The position numbers were made by a program, and so were the translations under genes. From NCBI RefSeq assembly GCF_019890675.1, contig NZ_JAIOAA010000003.1:310001-374000 (forward strand): DNA of 64,000 nt, given 5' to 3'. This document shows positions 8,141 to 18,127 of this stretch, piece by piece. Each line of letters opens with the position of its first letter. Positions within the stretch are counted from its first letter, which is position 1. Under the pieces are notes generated by a model. The model saw only the letters and a list, made by a program, of their open reading frames with translations, did not search any database and was not told the DNA's origin. The DNA is from Micromonospora sp. PLK6-60 (GTDB lineage: Bacteria; Actinomycetota; Actinomycetes; Mycobacteriales; Micromonosporaceae).

Positions 8141-8171
8141 CGTCGGCTCCGGAACGCCACGAGGAGGTCCG

Positions 8172-8564
8172 ATGCTGATCGGCGAACTGGCGGCGCGGGC
8201 CGGCACCAGCACCCGGACGCTGCGCTACTACGAGACGCACGGGCTGGTCCGGCCGCGTCGCTCCGCCAACGGCTACCGGGTGTACGACGAGGCCGAGCTG
8301 CGGGTGGTGCACGAGATCCGGGCCCTGCTCGCGGTCGGCTTCGACCTGGCCGACATCCGCCCGTTCGTGGCCTGCCTGCGGGCCGGGCACAGCTCCGGGG
8401 ACGTCTGCCCGGACTCGGTGGCCGTGCTGCGGCGCAAGCTCGCCGAGGTGGACGCCTACCTCGACCGCCTCGGCGGCGTCCGCCAGCAGTTGCGGGAACA
8501 GCTCGCCCGCGCCATCACCTATCGGGAGGAACGATGCCTCAGAACTCGGCGACGACCGGACTGA
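8172..8564 (+). CDS. MerR family transcriptional regulator
   Basis: 130 residues. The N-terminal winged helix is canonical (MLIGELAARAGTSTRTLRYY, GLVRPRRSANGYRVYDE), followed by the dimerisation coiled coil (VLRRKLAEVDAYLDRLGGVR). A CPDS after GDV in the middle holds a single cysteine, so an effector cannot be named; redox or thiol signals are possible given the thioredoxin partner. A GAGGAGG site precedes ATG 8172. The gene overlaps the thioredoxin gene by 31 nt, so the two are co-transcribed. Confidence 0.9.
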   Translation: MLIGELAARAGTSTRTLRYYETHGLVRPRRSANGYRVYDEAELRVVHEIRALLAVGFDLADIRPFVACLRAGHSSGDVCPDSVAVLRRKLAEVDAYLDRLGGVRQQLREQLARAITYREERCLRTRRRPD

Positions 8565-8881
8565 CCACGGTCACCGACGACACCTTCGCGGCCACCGTGC
8601 TGGCCGCCGACCGGCCGGTGCTTGTCGACTTCTGGGCGGAGTGGTGCCCACCCTGCCGCGCGATCTCCCGGACGCTCACCGAACTGGCGGTGGAGTTCGA
8701 CGGGGCGATGCGCTTCACCGCCCTCAACACCGACGAGAACCCGGGCACCACCCGGGCGTACGCCGTGCTTTCGATACCGACGCTGCTGGTGTTCCGGGCC
8801 GGTGAGGTGGTCGACCGGGTCGTCGGCGCCCGCCCGAAGAACCAGTTCCGGGAGGTGCTGCGCCGGCACCTCGCCGGCTGA
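8534..8881 (+). CDS. Thioredoxin (WCPPC active site)
   Basis: 115 residues, single thioredoxin domain: VLVDFWAEWCPPCRAISRTL with the redox pair C-P-P-C near residue 37, and the cis-proline loop SIPTLLVFRAGEVVDRVVGA. The classical sequence is WCGPC. Pro in place of Gly is a known variant and would be expected to shift the redox potential. The role is cytosolic disulfide reduction with thioredoxin reductase. ATG 8534 has GGGAGGA upstream and lies inside the merR coding sequence, implying translational coupling. A merR-trx operon is a recurring actinobacterial arrangement. Confidence 0.88.
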   Translation: MPQNSATTGLTTVTDDTFAATVLAADRPVLVDFWAEWCPPCRAISRTLTELAVEFDGAMRFTALNTDENPGTTRAYAVLSIPTLLVFRAGEVVDRVVGARPKNQFREVLRRHLAG

Positions 8882-8966
8882 CGCCGGTCGTTTGTCGGGG
8901 GGCCGATCGGGAAGGCGACGGTACCGAACGGCGCAGCCGCGCCCCGAGACGATCGCGAGGATCGCC

Positions 8967-9146
8967 ATGGCTCAGCAGCACGACAGGTCCCGACGCCAGA
9001 CCGCCGAGCCGGAACGCCGCGAACAGGACGCCGAACGCAGCCGCGACTGGGCGGACGAGGCGGCGCAGGCGCGTACCGCCGACGATCCGCGGACGACGGC
9101 CCCGCGCGACGCCGCGGGCCGCCCGTCCAACGGCCGCCAGTTCTGA
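8967..9146 (+). CDS. Small hydrophilic charged protein
   Basis: 59 residues, almost entirely polar (MAQQHDRSRRQTAEPERREQ and similar), with no membrane segment and no recognisable domain; probably intrinsically disordered. ATG 8967 is preceded by CGCGAGGATCGCC. Third codon positions are strongly G/C, as in its neighbours. It stands alone 86 nt after the thioredoxin gene and ends convergent with the GH65 gene. Function unknown; reality as a gene is likely but not certain. Confidence 0.55.
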   Translation: MAQQHDRSRRQTAEPERREQDAERSRDWADEAAQARTADDPRTTAPRDAAGRPSNGRQF

Positions 9147-9204
9147 CCGGCCGGCGCCGCCGGCCCGAACTGCACGTCGGGGTGGGCCGGACGGTGGCCC
9201 GCCG

Positions 9205-11577
9205 TCAGACCCGGTTCTCCGGGAGCCGCAGCAGCGGTTCCCGGCCGGGTGGCTGTTCCGGCGACGGGCCGGACGGCGCGGCCGGCGGCACGGGCACGGT
9301 GACCGGCTGGGCGCTGGTGACCCGGATGGTCTCGCCGTGGTGGCGCAGTTCGATGACCGTGTCCGGCCCGCCGTTGCGCAGCGCGTACGTCGTCTGGTGC
9401 GGCCGCACGTCGACCCGCAGCCGCATGGACCGCCACTGCAACGAGAACTCCAACCGGCTCAGCCGGCTGGAGAGCCGGGGTGAGAACGACAGGGTGCCGT
9501 CGTGGTCGCGCAGCCCGCCGAAGCCCGCCACCAGGGCGATCCACGCCCCGGCCAGAGACGCCATGTGCACCCCGTCGCGGGTGTTTTCGTTGAGGTCGTG
9601 CAGGTCCATCAGCGCGGCCTCGCGCAGATAGCGGTGGGCCAGCTCCGGGTGGCCCACCTCGGCCGCCATCACCGCCTGAGTGCAGGCGGACAGCGACGAG
9701 TCACGGACCGTCCGGCGCTCGTAGTAGTTGAAGTTGCGGACCTTCTGCTCGGGGGTGAAGGCGTCCCCCCGCCAGTGCATGGCCAGCACCAGGTCGGCCT
9801 GCTTGACCACCTGCTTGCGGTAGAGGTCGAAGTACGGGTAGTGCAGCAGCAGTGGGTATTTCTCGGCCGGCGTGCCCTCGAAGTCCCACTCCTGCAACCG
9901 GGTGAAGCCCTCCACCTGCTGGTGCACGTCGAGGCCCTCGTCGTACGGGATGTGCATGGAGTGCGCCGCGTCCCGCCACGCGGCGGCCTCCTCCTCGCTC
10001 ACCCCCAGGTCGAGCGCCTGGTCCCGGTGACGCATGGCCAGGTCGGCGGCGGTGAGCAGGTTCCGCTGGGCCATCAGGTTGGTGTAGATGTTGTCGTTCT
10101 TCACGGCGGTGTATTCGTCCGGCCCGGTCACCCCGTCGATGTGGAACCGGCCCCACCGGTCGTGGTGGCCCAGCGACCGCCACAGCCGGGCGGTCTCCAC
10201 CAGCAGCTCCAGGCCGATCTCCCGTTCCAGCCCCTCGTCGGCGGTGACCAGCAGGTATCGCCGCAGGGCGTCGGCGACGTCGGCGGCCACGTGGAACGCG
10301 GCGGTGCCGGCCGGCCAGTATGCCGAGGACTCCGGCCCCTCGATGGTCCGCCAGGGGAACGCCGCGCCGTGCAGGTTCAACGTCCGGGCCCGTTCCTGCG
10401 CCTGGTCGAGGATCGAATATCGCCAGTACAGCGCGTCCCGGGCCGCCGTGGGCTGGGTGTAGGTGAGCACCGGCAGCACGAACATCTCGGTGTCCCAGAA
10501 CGCGTGACCGTCGTACCCGGGCCCGGTCAGGCCCTTGGCGGAGATCGGCCGGCGCTCCGCCCGGGCGCCGGCCTGGAGCACGTGGAACAGCCCGAACCGG
10601 ACGGCCTGCTGCACCTCCGGGTCGCCCTCCACCCGCACGTCGGCGGCGTCCCAGAAGGTGTCCAGGTATTCCCGCTGGGCCCGGCGCAGCCCGTCCCAGC
10701 CGTCCAGCCGGGCCGCGGCCAGCGCCGCGCCGACCTGGTCGCGCAGCGCCGGCAGCGACCGCCGGCTGGACCAGCCGTACGTGAGGTATTTGACCACCCG
10801 CAGCTTCTCGCCGGGCTTGAGCACGCAGCCGACGGTGGTCCGCACCCAGTCCTCGTACCCCTCGGACTCGATGGTGGTGCGCTCCGGGCCGTGCACGTCG
10901 TGCGCCATCGCGGCGGCCACCCGCAGGCCGCTGACCTTGGTGTGGTGGATCAGCAGCCCACCGTCGTCGGTGGTCAGCTCCTCCTCGGCCTGCAACGGCG
11001 ACTCCAGCACCGCCGCGACCCGCGGGTCCCGGCTCTGCGCCGGCAGGGTCTCGTTGGCCACCAGTTCGGACTGGAGGATCAGCCGCAGCGGGCCGTCGAC
11101 CGCCTCCACCTCGTAGTGGATGGCGGCCACCGAGCGCTGGGTGAACGACACCAGCCGGGTGCTGCGTACCTTGACGTCCCGGCCCGCCGGGGAGCGCCAG
11201 TGCAGCTCCCGGTGCAGGGTGCCGGCGCGCAGGTCGAGGATCCGCTCGTGGGAGACGAGTTCGCCGTACCGGACGTCGAGCGGCTCGTCGTCGACCAGCA
11301 GCCGGATCAGCTTGCCGTTGGTGACGTTGACGATGGTCTGGCCGGACTCGGGGAAGCCGAAGCCCGCCTCGGCGTACGGCAGCGGGCGCAGCTCGTAGAA
11401 GGAGTTCAGGTAGGTGCCGGGCAGGCCGTGCGGCTCGCCCTCGTCGAGGTTGCCGCGCAGCCCGACGTGCCCGTTGGAGAGCGCGAAGACCGACTCGGAC
11501 TGGGCCAGCACGTCCATGTCGAGCCGGGTCTCCCGGACGTGCCACGGCTCGACGGGATAGGCCCGTTCCCGGATCAC
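9205..11577 (-). CDS. Glycoside hydrolase family 65 disaccharide phosphorylase
   Basis: 790 residues, the full length expected for GH65 (N-terminal beta-sandwich, linker, (alpha/alpha)6 barrel, C-terminal beta-sheet). The barrel carries [55 protein letters not shown] (the Glu in GPDEY is the catalytic acid) and [18 protein letters not shown]. Members phosphorolyse maltose, trehalose, kojibiose or nigerose to beta-glucose 1-phosphate plus a sugar; a few are hydrolases. The next gene in the operon is a beta-phosphoglucomutase-like HAD enzyme that would use that product, which supports phosphorylase activity. The GTG start overlaps the upstream stop as GTGA. Exact disaccharide undetermined. Confidence 0.9.
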   Translation of the reverse strand: MIRERAYPVEPWHVRETRLDMDVLAQSESVFALSNGHVGLRGNLDEGEPHGLPGTYLNSFYELRPLPYAEAGFGFPESGQTIVNVTNGKLIRLLVDDEPLDVRYGELVSHERILDLRAGTLHRELHWRSPAGRDVKVRSTRLVSFTQRSVAAIHYEVEAVDGPLRLILQSELVANETLPAQSRDPRVAAVLESPLQAEEELTTDDGGLLIHHTKVSGLRVAAAMAHDVHGPERTTIESEGYEDWVRTTVGCVLKPGEKLRVVKYLTYGWSSRRSLPALRDQVGAALAAARLDGWDGLRRAQREYLDTFWDAADVRVEGDPEVQQAVRFGLFHVLQAGARAERRPISAKGLTGPGYDGHAFWDTEMFVLPVLTYTQPTAARDALYWRYSILDQAQERARTLNLHGAAFPWRTIEGPESSAYWPAGTAAFHVAADVADALRRYLLVTADEGLEREIGLELLVETARLWRSLGHHDRWGRFHIDGVTGPDEYTAVKNDNIYTNLMAQRNLLTAADLAMRHRDQALDLGVSEEEAAAWRDAAHSMHIPYDEGLDVHQQVEGFTRLQEWDFEGTPAEKYPLLLHYPYFDLYRKQVVKQADLVLAMHWRGDAFTPEQKVRNFNYYERRTVRDSSLSACTQAVMAAEVGHPELAHRYLREAALMDLHDLNENTRDGVHMASLAGAWIALVAGFGGLRDHDGTLSFSPRLSSRLSRLEFSLQWRSMRLRVDVRPHQTTYALRNGGPDTVIELRHHGETIRVTSAQPVTVPVPPAAPSGPSPEQPPGREPLLRLPENRV

Positions 11578-12323
11578 CGCGCCGCCCCGTTTAGCAGCTC
11601 GGCGAGGTCGGTGACCACCACGTCCGCGCCGTGCTCGCGCAGCGCCTCCGCCTGGCCGACCCGGTCCACCCCGACCACGTACCCGAAGTCGCCGGCGCGG
11701 CCGGCCGCCACCCCGGCCAGGGCGTCCTCGAAGACGGCGGCGTGCGCCGGGTCGACGCCGAGCAGCTGCGCGCCGGCAAGGAAGGTGTCCGGGTGCGGCT
11801 TGCCGCGCAGCCCGCGCTCGCGGGCGACCACCCCGTCGACCCGCGCCTCCAGCCAGTGGTCCAGCCCCGCGGCGTGCACCACGGCGGCGCAGTTGGCGCT
11901 GGCCGAAACGACCGCCCGGCGCAACCCGGCCCGGGTCGCCGCCTCCAGGTAGCGCACCGAGCCGGCGTACGCCTCGACCCCGTCGTGCTCGATCCGCTGG
12001 AGCAGGACGACGTTCTTGCGGTTGCCGAGGCCGTTGACGGTGTCCGCCTCCGGCGGGTCGTCCGGCGAGCCCTCGGGCAGCGTGATGCCACGTGAGGCCA
12101 GGAATGAGCGCACCCCGTCGGCGCGCGGTCTGCCGTCCACGTAATGGTTGTAGTCGGGCCCGGGGTCGAACGGGCGGAACGGCTCGCCGGTTTCCGCCGA
12201 CCGTTGCCGCAGGAACGCGTCGAACGTCTCGGCCCAGGCGGCGTTGTGCACCTTGGCGGTCTGCGTCAGCACACCGTCCAGGTCGAAGAGACAGGCGGTC
12301 ACGTGCGCGGGTAGGCCCAGCAT
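11574..12323 (-). CDS. Beta-phosphoglucomutase-like HAD hydrolase
   Basis: 249 residues. HAD motif I is [16 protein letters not shown] (first Asp nucleophile), motif II is the Ser in [10 protein letters not shown], motif III the Lys in [10 protein letters not shown] and motif [13 protein letters not shown]. The cap domain contains [18 protein letters not shown], seen in the beta-PGM/trehalose-operon subgroup. The expected reaction is conversion of beta-glucose 1-phosphate to glucose 6-phosphate in the cytosol, downstream of the GH65 phosphorylase it precedes. A 4-nt GTGA overlap couples the two genes. A simple phosphatase role cannot be excluded. Confidence 0.88.
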   Translation of the reverse strand: MLGLPAHVTACLFDLDGVLTQTAKVHNAAWAETFDAFLRQRSAETGEPFRPFDPGPDYNHYVDGRPRADGVRSFLASRGITLPEGSPDDPPEADTVNGLGNRKNVVLLQRIEHDGVEAYAGSVRYLEAATRAGLRRAVVSASANCAAVVHAAGLDHWLEARVDGVVARERGLRGKPHPDTFLAGAQLLGVDPAHAAVFEDALAGVAAGRAGDFGYVVGVDRVGQAEALREHGADVVVTDLAELLNGAAR

Positions 12324-12400
12324 TGCCTGAATCTATCCAGGCGGATCACCAGGCAAACGCGAATCGCCGGCGTGTCAGGCAGCCGCGTGCCCGGGACAGG

Positions 12401-12741
12401 CCGACGTACCGCAAGCCGGCCCCTCGGGCGGCCGGGACGGCCCCACCGGCGGCCTGGACCGCCCCACATGCCGCAAGCCGGCCCCTCGGGCGGCCGGGAC
12501 GGCCCCACGTGCCGCAAGAGGGCCCGTCGGGTGCCGCGACGGCCCCACGTGCCGCAAGCCGGCCCGTCAGGCGGCCAGGACGGCCCCACGTGCCGCAAGA
12601 GGCCCCTCGGGCGCCGCGACGGCCCCACGTACCGCAGGCCGGCCCGGCAGGCGGCCAGGACGGCCCCACGTGCCGCAAGTTGGCCCATCGGGCGGCTGGG
12701 ATGGCCCCATGTGCCGCAAGTGGGCCGATCGCGCGAGCCGG
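12401..12741. repeat. Tandem array of about eight 40-41 bp units
   Basis: The unit starts CCCCACGTGCCGCAAG and ends GGCGGCCGGGACGG. Eight copies with point differences run head to tail, with one short irregular piece (12441-12461) after the first. Units 3 and 5 resemble each other, as do 4 and 6, giving an 80-bp higher-order period. Each core carries the palindrome CACGTG or a one-base variant. The array fills the gap between the HAD gene start and the thioesterase stop. Open frames through it are repetitive artefacts. Confidence 0.85.
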
Positions 12742-12759
12742 ATGGGCCGGCGAGGCCGG

Positions 12760-13227
12760 TCAGCGGTTCGGGCGTAGCGTCCAGGTGACGGTGAGCGCCG
12801 AGGTGACGGTGCCGTCCTCGGTGCCGATCTCCACCTCGACCGGGAACTCGGGCCGCTGCCCGGCGTCCAGCTCGGCCAGCACCTCGGCGGGGGCGCGGCC
12901 GAGCCGGGCGGTGGCCAGCACCGGCCCCATCGCCACCTTGCGGTAGCTGATGGTCGCGGTCACGGCCAGCGGTACGGCCCGGTCGAGCACCTGCCCGAAG
13001 GCGGCCAGCACCACCGCGCCGGAGGCGGTCTCCCCCAGCGTGAACATGGCCCCGGCGTGCGGGCCGCCCACGTGGTTGTGGTGCGCCGAGTCGTCGGGGA
13101 GCCGGACCACGGCCCGGACGCCGCCGTCGGCTTCGGGCGCGACCTCGACGAATTCGATTCCGAGCGTACGGGCGAACGGCACCGCTTCGAGGAGACCGGC
13201 CGCCACCTGGCGAGAGTCGATGGTCAT
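12760..13227 (-). CDS. Hotdog-fold thioesterase (DUF4442/PaaI-like)
   Basis: 155 residues. The hotdog core is visible: HNHVGGPHAGAMFTLGETAS (central helix with the HAGAMF pattern) followed by strands AVTATISYRKVAMGPVLATA and FPVEVEIGTEDGTVTSALTV. Proteins of this type hydrolyse acyl-CoA thioesters or act as house-cleaning thioesterases; the substrate is unknown. A TAGCGT box (minus strand, 13239-13234) lies 6 nt before ATG 13227 and there is no Shine-Dalgarno, so it is probably leaderless. It is a single gene, separated from neighbours by a tandem array downstream and an inverted-repeat region upstream. Confidence 0.8.
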   Translation of the reverse strand: MTIDSRQVAAGLLEAVPFARTLGIEFVEVAPEADGGVRAVVRLPDDSAHHNHVGGPHAGAMFTLGETASGAVVLAAFGQVLDRAVPLAVTATISYRKVAMGPVLATARLGRAPAEVLAELDAGQRPEFPVEVEIGTEDGTVTSALTVTWTLRPNR

Positions 13228-13309
13228 GACCGAACGCTACTCGGCGGTAACCTAGTGGGCAAGGCGAAGCAGTCTGCGGTCACGGGCCACGTCGGCGGCG
13301 ATCCGGTGT

Positions 13310-13378
13310 CTCAATGTCTCTTGATAAGAGACATTGAGCCCGAAATTCGGCAGGCGTGACCCCAAGTAAGAGACATTG
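13310..13378. repeat. AT-rich AAGAGACATTG inverted and direct repeats
   Basis: CTCAATGTCTCTT (13310-13322), a 3-nt spacer, then AAGAGACATTGAG (13326-13338) form a perfect 13-bp dyad. A third copy, AAGAGACATTG, lies at 13368-13378. The base composition is far from the surrounding 72 % GC. Position: about 70 bp upstream of the thioesterase promoter and downstream of the DUF397 stop. An operator for a dimeric regulator fits best; a transcript hairpin is also possible. Confidence 0.6.
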
Positions 13379-13428
13379 GGACATGCCGGTGATCCGCACT
13401 TACCGTTCGGGACGCAGCGCCCCATGTC

Positions 13429-13620
13429 CTACCCGGCGCGCTTGGTGTGCGCGACGAACGCCGCCCAGCTCGCCGGCGTGAAGGTCAGCACCGGCCCCTG
13501 CCGGTCCTTGCTGTCGCGGACCCCCACCACGTCGGGCAGGTTGTCCGCCACCTCGACACAGTTGCCCTGATTGCCGCTGCTGCGGGTGCTCGTGCGCCAG
13601 GTCGCGCCGGTCAGCTCCAT
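13429..13620 (-). CDS. DUF397 domain protein
   Basis: 63 residues, a full DUF397 domain: WRTSTRSSGNQGNCVEVA, VVGVRDSKDRQGPVLTFTP, SWAAFVAHTK. In streptomycetes these small acidic proteins are encoded next to XRE regulators of the WhiJ/AbaA type and are thought to antagonise or modulate them, some behaving like antitoxins. Its start overlaps the XRE gene's end by 10 nt, so both are made from one transcript. Confidence 0.9.
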   Translation of the reverse strand: MELTGATWRTSTRSSGNQGNCVEVADNLPDVVGVRDSKDRQGPVLTFTPASWAAFVAHTKRAG

Positions 13621-14393
13621 CGTTTCGCCGCCTCCGAGATCGCCGCCAGGGTCGCCCCGTGCGGCATCGCCTCCGCGCGGACGGACTCCCAGGTCTGCCG
13701 CAGCGAGTTTATGTCCACCGTCCGCTCCACGATGGAGCCGTGCAACTGGTTATCCAGGTAGCCCAGGTCGTCGCCGTCGGGCGGGGTGGCGAGCACGAAT
13801 GCGCCGTTGAGCCCCGGATAGGCGCCGACCGTCTCCGGCACCAGGTGCAGGTGCACCCGGGGCCGGCGGCCGATCTCGATGAGGTGTTCCAACTGCTCGC
13901 GCATCACCTTCGGGCCGCCGACCGGGCGGGCCAGCACCGAGTGGTCGAGCACCACCACGAACTGCGGCGGCGCGGGCCGGTCCAGCACCGCCTGCCGGGC
14001 CAGCCGGGCCGCCAGCGGCTGCTCGATCGCCTCGCCGACGAGCTGCGCGGCGCCCTCATACAGCGCGCGGGCGTACGCCTCGGTCTGCAACAGGCCCGGG
14101 ACGACCAGCGGCTCGAAACTACGCAGCGCGGTTGCCTCCTGCTCGATGGACACCCACTCGCGGAACCACGGCATCAGCGCCTCCTGCACCAGCGCGTCCC
14201 GGATGCGGACCAGCAGGCCGCCGCCGTTCAGCACCTCGTCGCAGCGCTCGGTGAACTCGGCGCGCGGCGGGCGGCGGCACTGCTCGACGGCCGCCACCAG
14301 CGAGGCCGAATAGCTCACCCGCTCGCCCAGCGCCTCCTGGGTCAGCCCGGCCTCGGCACGCAGCCGGCGCAGCTCACCGGAGTACGCGGACAA
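13611..14393 (-). CDS. XRE regulator with DUF5753 (WhiJ-like)
   Basis: 260 residues. Residues 1-60 are the XRE helix-turn-helix (ELRRLRAEAGLTQEALGERV, SYSASLVAAVEQ). Residues 85-255 are DUF5753 (FEPLVVPGLLQTEAYARALY, then LDHSVLARPVGGPKVMREQL, VHLHLVPET, and LDNQLHGSIVERTVDI). These regulators occur in many copies in actinomycetes with DUF397 partners and influence development. Oddity: the only usable start is TTG at 14393, because an in-frame TAG lies six codons upstream (14412-14414). The opposite strand there reads as part of another gene, suggesting the module's 5' end is a junction. Confidence 0.85.
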   Translation of the reverse strand: MSAYSGELRRLRAEAGLTQEALGERVSYSASLVAAVEQCRRPPRAEFTERCDEVLNGGGLLVRIRDALVQEALMPWFREWVSIEQEATALRSFEPLVVPGLLQTEAYARALYEGAAQLVGEAIEQPLAARLARQAVLDRPAPPQFVVVLDHSVLARPVGGPKVMREQLEHLIEIGRRPRVHLHLVPETVGAYPGLNGAFVLATPPDGDDLGYLDNQLHGSIVERTVDINSLRQTWESVRAEAMPHGATLAAISEAAKRWS

Positions 14394-14559
14394 CCGGATC
14401 GGCCTGTCGATCTATCTGTGCGGGCTGCTCTACGAGGCCACGCGCGACCTCTACCGGCTCAACGCCGCCGACGCGCCGTCGCCCACCGACATGTTCGCGC
14501 GCTTCGTCGCCTGGGGCGCGCACCGCCGCCCGCCACCCGCGCCAACCGACGGGTGTTAA
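14385..14559 (+). pseudogene. Remnant: C-terminal end of an unidentified gene
   Basis: On the plus strand, a frame ending TAA at 14557-14559 reads IGLSIYLCGLLYEATRDLY, RLNAADAPSPTDMFARFVAW and GAHRRPPPAPTDGC. This is convincing protein sequence (aromatic, amphipathic) with no start codon in front of it. Upstream, the same frame runs antisense into the XRE gene and loses protein character at about 14390. It therefore looks like the 3' end of a gene cut off by arrival or rearrangement of the XRE/DUF397 module. The family is not recognised. The stop codon lies in palindromic repeat copy 2. Confidence 0.5.
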
Positions 14560-14611
14560 CAGGGGGCCCTTCCTATACCGGAGGCGTTAATAAGGGCACC
14601 CTCCTTGCACC
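14552..14611 (-). repeat. Dispersed GTTAAC/GGGGCCC palindrome, copy 2
   Basis: Reverse orientation relative to copies 1 and 4. It reads GGTGTTAACAGGGGGCCC..., then GGCGTTAATAAGGGCACC and CTCCTTGCACC on the plus strand. It spans the whole gap between two convergent stop codons: it contains the TAA of the remnant gene and ends directly at the stop of the ABC ATPase gene (14612). Confidence 0.8.
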
Positions 14612-15916
14612 TCAGCGCCAGCCGACGTCGATGCGGTCGCCGCGCTCGTCGAAGAAGTGCAGCGCGTCCATCCGGACCTGGATGGCCAGCGAGTGCCCCG
14701 CCGACACCGCCGGGTACGGGGCCAGCCGGACCGCCAGTTCGGCCGGGCGGCGGTGGTGCCGCCCCGGGTCGGGCAGCACGCTGGTCCGGCCGCCGGTCAC
14801 CGGCGCCGCCTCCGTCCCGGGTTCCACCGGCCGGCCGGCGAGCCGCTGCATCACCTGCCCGAAGCGGCGCAGGCCACGCTGGCCGGGCGCGCCCTCCTCC
14901 GCCGTGCCGGCCATCTCGTCGACCATCACCGCGGTGGCGCCGATGTCGAGGAAGGCCAGCGACTCGTGACCGTGGTGCTCCAGGTAGCGGATCCGGCCCT
15001 GGAGCACGTCGCCCGGGGCGTCCGGGGCGACCGGGGTGAGCGCCTCGGCCCGCATCCCGACCACGATCCGCTCGCCGTGGTAATGCGCCACGGCGCGGCT
15101 GCGGATGTCGTCCCAGGGCAGGTAGAGCGCCTGCTCGCCGAGGGTGAGCGTGACGTACCGGTCCAGGTGCACGTAGACGGACGCCTCCAGCAGGTTCATC
15201 CGGGGGCTGCCGAGGAAGGCGGCGACGTAGAGGGTGGCCGGCCGGCCGTAGACCTGGGTGGGGGTGCCGACGTCCTGGAGCACGCCCTTGCGCATGATGG
15301 CGACCCGGTCGGCCATGGTCAGCGCCTCGGCCTGGTCGTGGGTGACGTAGATGGTGGTCACCCCCAGCTCGCGGGTCAGGCCGGAGATCTCCGCCCGCAG
15401 CTCGGCGCGGAGCCCGCTGTCCAGGTTGGACAGCGGCTCGTCCATCAGGAACAGGCCGGGGCGCCGCACGATCGCCCGGCCCATCGCGACCCGCTGGCGC
15501 TGCCCGCCGGAGAGCTGGCTGGGCTTGCGGCCGAGCACGTCCCCGATGCCGAGCGCGGCGGCCACGTCCTGGATCCGCTCGCCGCGCGGGTTGGGCTCGA
15601 CTCCGGCCAGCCGCAACGGGAAGCCGATGTTGTCCCCCACCGTCATGTGTGGATAGAGGGCGAAGTCCTGGAAGACCATGGCGATGCCGCGGTCCCGCGG
15701 CGGCAGGTCGTTGGCGACCTCGCCGTTGAGCATGACCGCCCCGGCCGTCGGATCCTCCAGCCCGGCGACCATCCGCAGCACTGTCGACTTGCCGCAGCCC
15801 GAAGGGCCGAGCAGCACCATGAACTCGCCGTCGTTGACGTCGAGATTGACGGTGTCAACCGCCAGCGTTCCGTCCTGGAACACCTTGGTGACATCCTTGA
15901 GCGCCACGGTGGTCAC
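14612..15916 (-). CDS. Sugar ABC transporter ATPase (MalK/UgpC/MsmK type)
   Basis: 434 residues. Walker A is LLGPSGCGKSTVLRMVAGLE, the Q-loop MVFQDFALYPHMTV, the signature SQLSGGQRQRVAMGRAI, Walker B LFLMDEPLSNLD and the switch histidine IYVTHDQAEALTMADR. The C-terminal part has MalK-type TOBE/OB folds with an unusual disordered insert of about 60 residues near 335-395. In actinomycetes one such ATPase (MsiK) often energises many sugar importers whose permeases lie elsewhere; none is adjacent here, which fits a shared ATPase. GTG 15916 is chosen for its GGGGAGGGG site. Confidence 0.88.
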   Translation of the reverse strand: MTTVALKDVTKVFQDGTLAVDTVNLDVNDGEFMVLLGPSGCGKSTVLRMVAGLEDPTAGAVMLNGEVANDLPPRDRGIAMVFQDFALYPHMTVGDNIGFPLRLAGVEPNPRGERIQDVAAALGIGDVLGRKPSQLSGGQRQRVAMGRAIVRRPGLFLMDEPLSNLDSGLRAELRAEISGLTRELGVTTIYVTHDQAEALTMADRVAIMRKGVLQDVGTPTQVYGRPATLYVAAFLGSPRMNLLEASVYVHLDRYVTLTLGEQALYLPWDDIRSRAVAHYHGERIVVGMRAEALTPVAPDAPGDVLQGRIRYLEHHGHESLAFLDIGATAVMVDEMAGTAEEGAPGQRGLRRFGQVMQRLAGRPVEPGTEAAPVTGGRTSVLPDPGRHHRRPAELAVRLAPYPAVSAGHSLAIQVRMDALHFFDERGDRIDVGWR

Positions 15917-16091
15917 GCCGCTGCCCCTCCCCGCACCTTGTCGACCGAACCCGCGATTGACTGTGACCAGGATCATTGGATCCGCACATCGGGTAAACGT
16001 GCCATGTTCCACAGGTGACGGAGTTGTTACCTGAACGCGCGGCGTGAGCGTACGACAAGCGGGCTGATCAGGGCGTTCTATCTACGGAGGG

Positions 16092-17462
<1,371 letters not shown>

Positions 17463-17803
17463 GGGTGCACTTTCCTCGCCGCCGTCCCCGTCGTGCGGAA
17501 ACCGGCCCGGGTCACGACCGCCCTGGTCGGGGCGGTGTCGGAGCCGTCCGGGGTGTGGCCGGCCCGACCGGCGAGCCTACCTCCCCGGTCCCGGTACCCG
17601 CCCGGGCCGCCCGGCACGCCCCGCCGCGGCCGACGGCCCGGCCGCGACGGGCGAGCGGGCGGCAGGCGTCGGATCGGGCCCGCCCGGGTACTTCCCTACG
17701 GGTACGGGGCCACCGGATCCGCCCGGAGACGGAGGGCGAGGTGGCCGCCGCTGCCTACCGTTGAGCTCAGCGCGGCGGATCGCCGCAGAGTGGGAGTACG
17801 ACG
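17463..17803. other. Gene-free interval between sdaA and pspC-like gene
   Basis: This 341-bp stretch between divergent genes is very GC-rich, and its open frames lack protein character. It must hold both promoters, but I could not assign boxes with confidence apart from a GAGTGGGAG ribosome site at its right end. I see nothing else in it. Confidence 0.4.
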
Positions 17804-18007
17804 ATGAGTCGCAAACTGTTCCGGCCCCGCCAGGGGCGCGTGCTTGCCGGTGTCTGCGCCGGCCTGGCCCTCCGCTTCGGCATGTCGGCCAACCTGATCC
17901 GGCTGCTGTTCGTGCTGTCCCTGCTGCTGCCCGGCACGCAGGTCATCGTCTACCTGGTGCTCTGGGTGCTGATGCCCAACGAGGAGCGCTACGCCGCCCG
18001 CTACTGA
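17804..18007 (+). CDS. PspC domain protein
   Basis: 67 residues: KLFRPRQGRVLAGVCAGLAL (PspC start), the RFGMSANLIRLLFVLSLLL amphipathic/membrane part, and a transmembrane helix VIVYLVLWVLMPNEE, which is the standard PspC ending. PspC proteins sit in the inner membrane and sense envelope stress in proteobacteria; in actinomycetes stand-alone copies are common and poorly studied. GTGGGAG lies upstream of ATG 17804. Confidence 0.88.
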   Translation: MSRKLFRPRQGRVLAGVCAGLALRFGMSANLIRLLFVLSLLLPGTQVIVYLVLWVLMPNEERYAARY

Positions 18008-18077
18008 CCTGCGTGCCGCGCCGCCCGCCCCGCAGGCCCCCACGGGCCATCGGACGGGCGGCGTCGTCCCGCCCGCG

Positions 18078-18109
18078 CCGCCCGCCCCGCAGCTTTCGGG
18101 GGCGGGCGG
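18078..18109. terminator. Hairpin between convergent pspC-like and DUF4230 genes
   Basis: CCGCCCGCCCC and GGGGCGGGCGG make a perfect 11-bp stem around a 10-nt loop containing GCAGCTTTC. Confidence 0.6.
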
Positions 18110-18127
18110 TGCCGTTCCGGCCGGCCG

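Noticed and set aside
12299..12688. Minus-strand open frames across the 41-bp array
   Set aside because: Their repetitive RHVGPSxPPxGPAC-like sequence just translates the tandem DNA repeat; there is no start signal.
12401..12741. CRISPR array
   Set aside because: Units are contiguous variants of one 41-bp sequence with no unique spacers, and no cas genes are present.
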